Below are positions 27,666-37,553 of a stretch of DNA of 64,000 nucleotides, in pieces. This DNA comes from Falciphora oryzae. Its lineage: Eukaryota > Ascomycota > Sordariomycetes > Magnaporthales > Magnaporthaceae. The stretch covers positions 451,077 to 515,076 of the forward strand of contig JNVV01000026.1 in assembly GCA_000733355.1 (NCBI GenBank), read 5' to 3'. The notes beneath the pieces are model-generated. The model did no database searches and was not told the origin of the DNA. It saw only the letters and a program-made list of their open reading frames with translations. The number at the start of each line of letters is the position of its first letter. The first letter of the stretch is position 1. Made by a program: the position numbers and the translations under genes.

Positions 27666-28186
27666 TTTGACGGCTATTCGGTTGGTGACAGAGGCTTGCT
27701 GGAAGTTCGAAAGGGAGGATTGTCGCCGTTTTCAAGAAAAACCAAGCCCGCCGCGGATGAATTAAAATTCGTGTGGGATTTCGACTCAGGGCAAGTGCGT
27801 CGGTGGGGGTTGCCGTCTTTGCGGGACCAGTCATAACGTAAGCAGGGAGGGAGCGCCACATTGCCTCCAGCGGATTGTCCAGCACGTGGATATCACGTGG
27901 ACCAACGGAGCAAAGCCTGTCTGTCGGATTGGCCACAAATGAACTGCCGATAGCTGGGTAAGGCGGGCGGAGCCCAGGAGCGGGTTCTTAGGTATAAAAA
28001 ATGTGTCTACGGAAGGTAAAATGCGACAGAACCTCCGTGGTATTCACACCAAGACTGAAATAAACAGGCGTCACTAGCAATAGTCGCGTATAATAAACAA
28101 ATAAGGATAGCCCCAGGCGCCATCAACAACTCCAGAGCCAACCCGCGCGAAGAAAGTGCCCAAGAACATCGACATGCCCCCACGAA
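27666..28186. other. SMC1-RPL12 spacer
   Basis: About 520 nt between two same-strand genes. It must contain the SMC1 3' UTR and the RPL12 promoter and leader. No further gene is seen. Confidence 0.6.
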
Positions 28187-31100
28187 TCATTGGTATTTGC
28201 GAAGCTAGAGAGATTATCACGATTAGCAATTGAGAGAGGTCGTCAGGGAAAGGGGGGAAGCTCACATCAAGAGTTAGAGTCCGTGAACTGTTCACGTCCT
28301 GGTCTCGGTATACGCCGACAAGACTCTCGCTGTCCTGGAACAGTCCAGGCTTCAGGGAGATGACGATAAACTGCATGCCTGGCCCGGCGTGCTCGCGAAT
28401 GTATTTCTTGATCTTGTCGACGTTGGCATTGTCCAAGGCGGCGTCGACCTCGTCGAGCACGAAGAAAGGACTAGGCTGGTAGCTGTGGATCGCGAAGAGC
28501 AGCGCCATGGCGGCCATAGTCTTCTCGCCGCCGGACAAGTGGTCCATATCTCTGAAGCGCTTCAGCGGCGGCATGGCGTGATACTTGATGCCAGACAGAT
28601 ACGGCGTCTCGGTGTCCTCCTCCATGTCGAGATAGGCCTGGCCACCAATAGGGTAGGCCTCGGACCGGGTAAGCTCCTTGTAGACGTGTGTGATTTGTTG
28701 TTGGATGTGCTTGAACGCCTTGTCGAACAGCTCAAACCTCTTTGCCTTGACTTCGTTGAAGGCGTCCTGGGCGGAGTTCCAGGCGGCCTTGGACGTCTGG
28801 AACTCCTGTTCGACCTGCTTGAGGCGAGTCTCGACAGTCTCGAGTCGCTCGACGGCGCGCATGTTGGGGTTCGACTTCTCGAGTTCGGAGTTGAGGTCCG
28901 AGATCTTACGCTCGAGGATCTCCTCTACACCGTCCTCATCAGACTGTTCATGGTAATTGTCAGCTTGGTACATGCCCCCTCAAGTTGAACGTGAAATACT
29001 CACGTTCTTGTATTCCTCAGGCAGACCGTCGTAGTCAACCTCGATTCCATGATCGTCCATGGCGGCCTCCATCATGGCGTCGTCACCTTCATCCACGTCC
29101 ATGGCGTCCGCATCCGGGTTCAGAAGGTTGTCCTCATTGGGCAGATCGTCGAGCGAGCCGTGCTTCAGCGGTATCTGGATCTGCTCGATCTTGCATTTCC
29201 GCAGGAGCGAGAACTTGAGTGCACTGTTCTTCTGCACCTCCGTCTCCAGAGCATCGATCTCCTTTTGCCTCGCGTCGATTTCTTTGCTTCTGCTCTGCAC
29301 CTCGGCCCTCGCTTCTTGGACCTTGGCAACCTTGCGCTGGTGGTCCTCCTTGACTTCTTCGAGAGCTTCCTGCAGGGCGGTCAGCTCATCGCGCAGGCTT
29401 TCCAGGTTCTCGTTGACGGTTGCCTCCTGCTGCCTGTAGTTCTCGATATCTCTCTGGAGGCGCTCGAGCGTCTCCTGTAGGTCGTGCAACCTCTTCTCCG
29501 TATTGCTCAGTCGGTTTGTCTCGAAGCTGAGGGCAGAAGTCACCCGCTGTTTCTGGACCTCGAACTTGTTACGTTCTGCCGCAGCCTGAGACTCCAGGCT
29601 ACCCTTCTGCGCCTCGTACTCGCGGATATCCGTGTACCCGAGCCTCTGGCAAAAGCTGCCGAAGATGGCGTCTTCGACAGCGGCTATAGCGTCCTTGAAC
29701 TGTGCGAGTTTCTGTCGCGACTGCTCCAGTTCACCGGATTTTTCCTCGAACTTGGACCGCCATTTTCCGTACTCGCTCTCGGCATTGTCCAGCTCTTTGC
29801 GCTTGCTCTCCAGATTTTTGCGGAGCGCGTTGAGCTCTGCTCGATCATTCTTGAGAGCCCGCTCGAGCATGGAGAGTTCTTCCCTGATGTAGTCGGTATC
29901 GCGCAACTCCGAGTCACGACGCCGCAGCTCCTCGAGTTGGTTCTGGAACTCCCTGACCATCTCTTGAAGGTGCTGAACATCTTGCTCGTCGAACCGGCGC
30001 CTGCCCCCCTTGTTATTGTCGTTCGAGCGACCGCCCGTCATCAGACCGCCCTTGTGGATGAGCTTGCCGTCCAGCGTCACGGCTTTGACAGCGAATTTCT
30101 CGTCATAGCAGATCGTCTTGGCGATATCAAAGGTGTCGCACACGATAGAGCTACCACAGGCGTATGCCATGGCACGCTCGACGGACGGGTCGAAATCGAT
30201 GGTGTCGATCACCAGACGAACGCCGGGCTTGCCCTTGAGAGCCGAGAAGGGAGTGGTTGCCTTGATGTTGTCCAGGGGGATGAAGTGCATGCGGGGCAAC
30301 CGTTGCTTCTTGAGGTAGTCCAGACATTCGTCAACCACCTTGTTGGTTTCGACCACAATGGTATCAAAGTCGTGACCTAGGGCTGTGTCGACAGCTTCGG
30401 TGTATTTCTTCTGCTTGGGCTTGCAGAGCTCGCCGACCCGGCCCTTCACACCGGGGTAGAGCTGCTTCAGCCTAGCCAGGGTCTCCTTCCTGTCCCTCTC
30501 CTTAGCACTCTGATGTCTGCCCGCCGTAGCCTCTGAGAGCTTCGCCGCAGCCTGCTGGAGCTTCTCCTCAATCTCGGTGCGCGACTGCCGGATTCTCGTC
30601 TTCTCCGATTGCGAAGTGTTGAAGGCCTTCTTCTTCTCTTCGATCTCGGTGGCCCGTTCACGCTCCGAAATTTGCAGCGATTCCGCCGTCTTCTCGATGG
30701 ATTTCACCTCCGCCTGCAGCTTCTCCACCACCGAGCCTGAGACATCGACTTTGCTCTGGAGGCTGTTGAATGTTACCTCGTCGCCTTTGAGCTGTCTGGC
30801 AAGCTGCTCCATCTTGACCTTGTTCTCGGCAACCTTGGCGTCGGCTTGGCGCCGTAGTGTGTCGTATTCTTTTCGGTCGGCCTCGCTCAGTTCCTTGCCT
30901 TGGTGCTTGAGCTTCTCTTTCCACTGCGCCTCGAAAAGCTTCTCGTCCTTCTCCACCTTGGCCAGCTCCCTTGTGTGCTTCTGGACCGCCTCAGCCTGCT
31001 CGTCGCGCACCTTGGTCAGGTTCTCAAGGTGTTTATTCCGAACCTCGGCGCTGTTGACGCTCTCCCGAACCTTGGTCTGGATTGGGATTAGGCTATTCTC

Positions 31101-32243
31101 CTCGTCCTCGATCTGCTTCTCCTTCTCCTTGATTGTCCTTTCGATCTTGCCCGCCTTGCGGCCAACAGTCGCCTGATCCTTCATGGCGGCTTCCAGCTGT
31201 TTTTGAAAGGTATCCATATTGCGTCGAAATTCCTTGAGGTTCTCGTGGTGTTCCTGGATTTTGTCATTCGAGTCGTCCATGATACGCTGGTAGTGGTATA
31301 GCCTCCAGAGGATCTGCATCACTATGGCCTCGTCCCGCTCCTCGGTTTTCTTTTGAAATTCCTCGGCCTCCCTTTTCTGCTCCTGGTACTGTTTTATTTC
31401 CGAGTTGATGCCCCGCCTCCGATGGAGCATGAACGCCTGGTTCTCCGAAGCCTGCTCTAGGTCCGCCTTGAGCCTCTCGTACTCGGCCTTGTACTCGAGA
31501 CTGCCGGAGATCTGCTCGATGAGGCGAGTGAGGTCTTGGGGCGACTGGGCGGCAATGGCCTCGACGTCGCCCTGGAAGACGAGGAAGTTGCGGGCCTTGA
31601 TCAGAATGTTCTCGTCCTCGAGGGCCTGGTTGTACGCCTGGGAGGTTACGACGCGGTCGTTGATGCGGTACTCGCTGGTTCCCTGGTTCGTGATGGATCG
31701 TTTCCACCTCTGTTCGTCACCTGCGTCGTCCTCGTACACGGCCATGACCCACGCGGTCTTGGGGTCGCCTCGCGACGCCCGCGAGGACTCGTCACCACCG
31801 TTCTGGGCGCCATTGGAGTGGCCGTTGGTCTCTGGTGTTCCTGCGGAGCCGTCCTCTTTGATCTTGGACGTCTTCATGACACGGCCACGGTAGACGAGGT
31901 CTTTCAGGTGGGTCGACCGCAGGTGGCTCGATTTGATGCCCAGCACGAAGGAGATGGCGTCCATCCTAGAGTCGCGTCAGCACCGCAAGGTCGAAGCAAT
32001 GATGCGAGGCAAGACAGAAGAGGGGGTATCGCAAGTTTGCGCCTTACGAGTTGGATTTGCCCGAGCCATTGGGTCCGATGATGGATGTGAAGTACGAATC
32101 ACCAAAAAGGAGTGTGTGGTGGCCCTTGTAGGACTTGAAGTCTATTGCGCCAGATCAGCGCGTGCCGTTCCGCAGTCGAGGGCAGAGCTGGGAGGGAGAG
32201 GGGACGGCCTACTGGAGAGCTCCAACCGAAGCAGTTTCCCCAT
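28187..32243 (-). CDS. SMC1: Structural maintenance of chromosomes protein 1 (cohesin Smc1)
   Basis: ATPase subunit of cohesin, pairing with Smc3 and closed by the kleisin to hold sister chromatids together. Exons are 32243-32213, 32141-32048, 31965-29004, 28943-28266 and 28204-28187 (1260 aa, normal for Smc1). The N-terminus reads MGKLLRLELSNFKSYKG, and Walker A GPNGSGKS is at 33-40. Long coiled coils flank a hinge at about 535-690, which contains YPGVKGRVGELC and GGLMTGG. The C-terminal head has the ABC signature LSGGEK at 1165-1170 and Walker B VLDEVDAALD, with the catalytic D1193-E1194 pair. All ATPase motifs are intact. The end is LRKYQ, encoded by an 18-nt last exon. The order of head, coil and hinge plus the YPGVKGRV hinge fits Smc1 rather than Smc3 or condensin SMCs. 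Confidence 0.95.
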
Positions 32244-33701
32244 CTTGCAGATTCTGGTCGCGCCAGGACGCGACGACGACGGGGAGACGCGTAGGCTGCC
32301 CAGGCGAAGGGGTAGTTGGACTATTTGCGCAATAAGCGCCTCGAGATGGTGGACGTAGAGCCTCGGACGGAGGCGATCACGTTAAACTAGAGAGTTGGGC
32401 GGCGGAGTGGTCAGGAGCCGCCGTGTCGCATTTCGGTTGTTGGAGGCGCGCGATCGAGCGACCCAGAATTTACAATTTACGCGACGCCATCTCGTGGTTC
32501 GGCTTAGTTGGAGGGGAACAGCACCCATGCCTGCTACCCACTGGCAAGGGGGTGCCCCAGTTTGGTAGGTGTGGCTGCGACCAGCTCGATCAGCTGTGGC
32601 TGGTGGCACAGACTGATGAACGTGCACGCGTTGAGAAGCCACATCTGTTGTGCAGGGGCCAGCCACTCCCTCACGCAATTCTCAAACACGTCGCGGAAGA
32701 ACAGTGGAACAAAGTGGGTGCATATGTCATTTGTGGGGCCAACGTCGGGATGTGCAAGTTGGCTGAGATGGGAAAGTTGAGATGCTTCCGTTTTCAGCAC
32801 TTCGATCTCATTGAAGCCTGGTGCTCCCAGCATGCTGCCGCTGAAGGGTCATCTCCGCCATGCCAGGTAGAGGCCACACAATCCAAGTTTGGGAGCATAA
32901 AGTCATGAAGTCTGCTAAACAGGCGGGGTGGTCTCACGAATGACTCTGCACAGGATTCTGCCTTCTGCGGCTCGTCCAACCAGAGTGCAGTCCAGGGACA
33001 CGCCCTGAGGAGCTGGGCTAGGGGGCGTCTGAGTCGCACTAGCACCTGCATATCAACGTCAACACCGCCCGAGGCCAAACGACGGCCTTGTGACGAAGCA
33101 CCAGACGTGTGTGGCCCTCCCTCCTTCCAACTCTTTTGCGTCACCTGGCCTTCTAGCTTCCCATAGCACCTGGTCCTGCTTTGCTGTCTTGGTCCCCTTC
33201 CCAATAGCCGCGCACGCTGGCACGACAAGGCTGTGCTCCTGTGAACTCGCTCTCGCCATCGAGGACTTCGACCCCTAAACTCGTCTCGATACCGACTGTC
33301 ACCTGGCACACCGACCTCCGGCTGCACCCCCACCTTCCGACCTCGAACCGTCTCACAAGCCTGAGCTGATCTTATACGGCGGACTCCCTCGACACACCTC
33401 GGTCGGCCTTTTCTCCTGGCTGCGCATATCCTCAACAAAGGCCCCTACTGCCTACTTCATTTCAAAGGTGCTCTCTTGGCGGGCCCAGACGCTTGCGTCG
33501 TTCCCCGCTGGTTTTCTTTGTACCATCAAGGTGCCCATTTTTGCCTGGTAGGTATGACATCCGTCCAGAATCACCTTGGCTGCATAGCATTTAAGACGAA
33601 CCTTCCAGGACTTCTTTATCTAACACCGTTACTTCGACCATCCCAATCTCACTAGCCGCTCCCCCAGCCCAGCACCAAACTCCAGACCACAGCCGTCAAA
33701 G
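32244..33701. other. Divergent promoter region, SMC1 and GPC1
   Basis: About 1.46 kb between the divergent starts of SMC1 (leftward) and the Gpc1-like gene (rightward). The last 250 nt before 33702 are pyrimidine-rich, as usual for fungal leaders. No further ORF or RNA gene is supported. Confidence 0.55.
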
Positions 33702-35351
33702 ATGTCAGAACCAGATCCGAAGCCGGCACCGATCCCCAAATCCAAATCGACAAGCACTCTGACCGACAGCGAGCACATAATGACGCCTGACGAAGGCGCC
33801 ACGTCGCAAGGGTCGTCCTCGCCGCGCGAGCGCGCTGAGAGCAACGCCGCCCCCATGCTCCCCGAGACCCCGACGCTCGGGGCGACGACGCCCAAGAGCC
33901 CACGCCTGTCGCGCAACCCGTCCTTCTCGGGCAGCAGTTCGTACCAGGAGGACTGGGAGGCGCTGCCGCCGCTCGACCGTCTGACCGTGCTCGACCTGCT
34001 CGACAACTTCGCGTTCCCGCAGCAGCTCGAGCTGCAGTTGGGCAAGATCCAGAAGGGAATCTCCAAGTCGCGGCAGGCCCTCCGCGCGAGGGGACAGGTA
34101 GCGCGCGAGCGCATGGTGGAGGAGTGGCGCCAGCGCGTGCCCTCGGCCGACGAGCAGCTGGAACGGTACCGCAAGCGCATGCGCACGAGCGTCGAGAAGC
34201 TGGGTCGCCAGTGGAACGACACAAAGGCCGTGACGGCGCGCGAGAAGGTCTCGTTCATCTGCGGCGTCATGAACATTTTCATCAGTGGCTACCTCATCGG
34301 TGGCTTCCCTGAGTGGATGCCGCTGTGGTACACGGCCCAGGTGCTCTACTTCCTGCCCATCCGCTTCGTTACCTACCATCGCCGTGGTTATCACTACTTC
34401 CTCGCCGACCTTTGCTACTTCGTCAACTTCCTCCTGCTCCTGAGCATCTGGGTCTTCCCGAATTCCAAGCGCCTCTTCACGGCCGTCTACTGCCTCGCCT
34501 TTGGTAACAACGCCGTCGCCATCGTCATGTGGCGCAATTCGCTCGTCTTCCACAGCTTCGACAAGGTCACCTCGCTCTTCATCCACATCATGCCCTGCGC
34601 CACCCTGCACTGCATTGTCCACCTGGTCGACATGGCCTACCAGGAGGCCCGCTTCCCGGCTATCTATCAGGTCAAGCACTCACCCAAGGGCTCCCCGACC
34701 GCCTACGCCAACGTCATCTCCATGTTGGCCTGGTCCACCATCCCATACGCCTTCTGGCAGCTGTCATACTACTTCTTCATCACGGTCCGCCGCCGCGACA
34801 AGATCGCCGCCGGCCGCCCCACCTCCTTCACCTGGCTGCGCAAGTCCTACTCAAAGACCTGGATCGGCCGCATCGTCCTGGCCCTGCCCGATGTGCTGCA
34901 GGAACCCGCCTTCATGATGATCCAGTATTCGTACGCCGTCCTGACTATGCTGCCCTGTCCCGTCTGGTTCTACAGCCGGTGGGCCTCGGCCGCCTTCCTC
35001 ATCTTCGTCTTCGCCTGGAGTGTCCACAACGGCGCCACCTATTACATCGACGTCTTTGGCAAACGCTTCCAGAAGGAGCTCGAGGCCATGAAGGCCGAGG
35101 TCTCAAAGTGGCAGAGCCACTCAGAGTCTCTGGCCAGCCCGCCTCTCGGGCCCGTCCATGACGGCGCCAGCAGCATCGGCGGCGACGCAGACGACGCCGA
35201 GTTCGAGTCGGCCACGCCCTCGGGTGACGGCGCCAAGAAGGCCGTCCACGACGCCATCAACGTCATTCCTCTACTCAGTAGCGAGGACGAGATCTCTGCA
35301 ACAGGGGTCGACAGTGGGGCCAGGGACGTCGCCAGAGAACGGAAACAATGA
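33702..35351 (+). CDS. GPC1: Glycerophosphocholine acyltransferase (Gpc1-like, DUF2838)
   Basis: Probable acyl-CoA:glycero-3-phosphocholine acyltransferase, which turns glycerophosphocholine into lysophosphatidylcholine for phosphatidylcholine remodelling in the endomembrane. This is a single exon of 549 aa. Residues 1-80 are Ser/Pro-rich and low complexity. At about 80-180 comes a charged helical segment with REKVSFICGVMNIF at its end. About 183-450 is a multi-pass membrane domain containing the family hallmarks TYHRRGYHYFLADLCYF, FGNNAVAIVMWRNSLVFHS and a histidine-bearing IHIMPCATLHCIVH. The C-terminal tail is hydrophilic. Family assignment rests on these conserved blocks; no ortholog search was possible. 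The start ATG follows a CT-rich leader and is the first in frame. It is convergent with the microexon gene, whose stop lies about 320 nt away. Confidence 0.9.
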   Translation: MSEPDPKPAPIPKSKSTSTLTDSEHIMTPDEGATSQGSSSPRERAESNAAPMLPETPTLGATTPKSPRLSRNPSFSGSSSYQEDWEALPPLDRLTVLDLLDNFAFPQQLELQLGKIQKGISKSRQALRARGQVARERMVEEWRQRVPSADEQLERYRKRMRTSVEKLGRQWNDTKAVTAREKVSFICGVMNIFISGYLIGGFPEWMPLWYTAQVLYFLPIRFVTYHRRGYHYFLADLCYFVNFLLLLSIWVFPNSKRLFTAVYCLAFGNNAVAIVMWRNSLVFHSFDKVTSLFIHIMPCATLHCIVHLVDMAYQEARFPAIYQVKHSPKGSPTAYANVISMLAWSTIPYAFWQLSYYFFITVRRRDKIAAGRPTSFTWLRKSYSKTWIGRIVLALPDVLQEPAFMMIQYSYAVLTMLPCPVWFYSRWASAAFLIFVFAWSVHNGATYYIDVFGKRFQKELEAMKAEVSKWQSHSESLASPPLGPVHDGASSIGGDADDAEFESATPSGDGAKKAVHDAINVIPLLSSEDEISATGVDSGARDVARERKQ

Positions 35352-35672
35352 AGGATATGACTGGTTTGTTTTCTTTTTCTCTATTTTCGACGTCACGGCC
35401 ACTCAAGATATCCATGCTCTTTTTGGCGTCTCTGGTTCTGTTAGCATGTTATCTTGGCTTTGCACATGAATGTTCTCGTTTTTGGGGGTCGTTCAGACGG
35501 CCCGCTCTCATAATGGATTTTATGGTCCGCTGGAGTGATGACGACTGCCCACGTCTGCCCTCCCTCAGCCCGCACCTACCAAGTTTCCATCATCGAAATC
35601 ATCTAAATGTATGATATTTGTAGTTAGTATCAGGACAGCATTTTTGTATTCCCGAAGAAAGACCAGATGCAC
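35352..35672. other. Convergent 3' region
   Basis: About 320 nt between the stop of the Gpc1-like gene and the stop of the leftward microexon gene. It contains a minus-strand TACTAAC branch site and TTTAG acceptor (acceptor end at 35603), which would serve an optional last intron of the microexon gene. Confidence 0.6.
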
Positions 35673-37553
35673 TTACTCCTGCTGCGACTGCTGCTGCTGC
35701 TGCTCCTTCTCCTCCTTCTTCTTCTTCTCTTCCTCCTCCCTCTCCCGGTCCATCTCCTCTTCCTCCTCCAGGAACTGCCTCATGTTAGCAACACCTCATC
35801 GCAAACCATACTGCATATCAGTTAGTTACCTGGCGTTGGAGCCTGCATCTCTGTCACAGGACATGGTGTCAGACTGATGGGGTCTTCAAGTCTGCTATGA
35901 TAGCGAGCAAATGCACATACGGCCGCTTCGTTGGCGGCCTCCTAATCAACATTTAGTCACAAACATCGTCAGGAAATGGGATAAAAAAATAATAATAATA
36001 AGACAGGAAATACTAACCAGTATCTGGACCTCAAGTTCCTATCGAGCCGGTATCCTTGTGGTTAACATTGGTTTCTTTGTAAATACAACACCGCGCCACA
36101 TAGAACGGTCTTTACCTCTTTCTTCATTTCATAAAACTTCGTGACGAGAGCACGAAGGATATGGCTGTTAGTAGCACTCTGACTAGATATCTGGAACGTT
36201 TACTCACGGCAATCCGTCTTGCGTGCTTCTGTAAAAAGACGCATTAGCATTACATCTCGGAAACGCTAAGAGTAGTTTATTTTAATGGGAGAAGGTGAGT
36301 ATGGTGTTTGGGAAGGATCCAAGGTCATCTGAGGCAACTATAAAGAAATGAAGCCGCAGGAAGAGAGGCCGGAATGGGGAAAAGTGAAATAGAAGTCGAG
36401 AGGCACTGGTTCAAAGTGCTCACTGGAAGGGGGAGAGAGAAAAAGAGAGCTACTTACCGCAGCCAGTCTCTCGTGGTGGAGCTATGGGTATGGACACAAA
36501 TCAGTCAGGAATGTGATTATGTTTAAGAAGAGACTGGGGTGGCACTTACAGCCATCTGCCTACAGAACTCCTGGCACGAAGAAAGTGTAAGTGTTAGCAC
36601 GAGCACCGCTTTTTCCCTGCAACAATATGGATGCTTGTACCACGGCGCCAAGAACCTAAGCGACAACGTGGATTTGTTAGTCAATTTAACGCGGGCCAAC
36701 GGACAGGAAAAGCGGAGGAGAGAGGATAATGTCGTTTACGTTGATGTCAGGGGTCTATAAAACCACCAATGCGTGTGCGGTCAGCAACGGTAAATCCACC
36801 TCGCAAAGACAGTGGCTAGAAGAGGGACCGTCTCCGTATCGAAGGAGGAAGCGGGTGATAGGGAAGCAGAACGAGAGCACGAACGTCCGACGGCATTTCT
36901 GCGAACTAGATAGCATATGTCAGCGCCGAGTACAAGAACAAGAGAAGAGTCACGGCAGACAGTTCGCTCCAGTGGATGATATATACTTCTTGTTTAAGTT
37001 GGTAGTCTTTCAGAGGCAAGTAGGTTAGCTCGAGTGTCGGTGTACTCAAACTGTTAGAGAAAGGAGAGACAAGTTGAAAAGGGAATAGAGGGGAGGGCGG
37101 TGAAAGGACAGTGGAAGGAGGGCAGAAGGAGGGCGGTTGAATGAGGGTAAAGCTCAAGATATAGACAATATATAGGGCCAAATGTCGAGCTGGCATCAAA
37201 AGAGTGAACCCGCTGTTGGAGATGTACGTGCTGTTTGATGGTTTGTGGTCTAATAGGCAAATAGCATCGTGTTAGCTAGGTGGCCATCGAGGTACAAGCA
37301 GAAACCAGGAGCAATCATCCGAGAGGGAAGACTATCAGACCAGGGGGAACGTACGGCTCCGCAATTGTGGTGTCTGCATCAATTGTGCTGCCGGTTAGCG
37401 ATCTAAACGCCTAAAAAGAGCAACCAATGTCGACACGGCGGCGCTTGGAAAAGGGGAAAGGGGCATGGGGTTGCGCGCGAAGGGTATACGTACAGCGATG
37501 GTATCAGGTGGTGCCAAGGAAAAAAGAAGAGAAGAAAGGAAAGGAAAATTCAT
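35673..37553 (-). CDS. 15-exon microexon gene, 155-aa predicted protein, unknown family
   Basis: I do not recognise this gene. Exons: 37553-37494, 37373-37355, 37249-37228, 37050-36987, 36905-36885, 36754-36740, 36655-36641, 36570-36550, 36481-36458, 36228-36208, 36136-36116, 36038-36018, 35941-35921, 35850-35830, 35774-35673. All 14 introns (55-229 nt) have GT...AG ends and nearly all have a visible CTAAC/CTGAC-type branch site. Phases agree throughout: the first four exons sum to 165 nt, and the next ten are all multiples of three (seven of 21 nt, two of 15, one of 24). The predicted protein starts MNFPFLSSLLFSLAPP, a possible signal peptide or hydrophobic leader. Its second half is rich in Glu, Arg, Lys and Ala (for example KHARRIA, FYEMKKE), and it ends in a Glu/Lys/Gln-rich tail, probably helical. 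The ATG is the only one after an in-frame TGA. Weakest points are exon 4's acceptor, which has no clear branch site, and the N-terminus. A secreted coiled-coil protein is possible, but function is unknown. Confidence 0.72.

Noticed and set aside
29484..30380. 298-codon plus-strand frame
   Set aside because: Antisense to the SMC1 coiled coil; no independent evidence.
37010..37050. A 5-nt exon in the microexon gene instead of the 64-nt exon 4
   Set aside because: It would also keep the frame but needs a 39-nt intron, shorter than any other here; the 64-nt exon fits without it.
36906..37199. Single 97-codon minus-strand frame
   Set aside because: It runs through introns of the microexon gene; only 37050-36987 is used as an exon.
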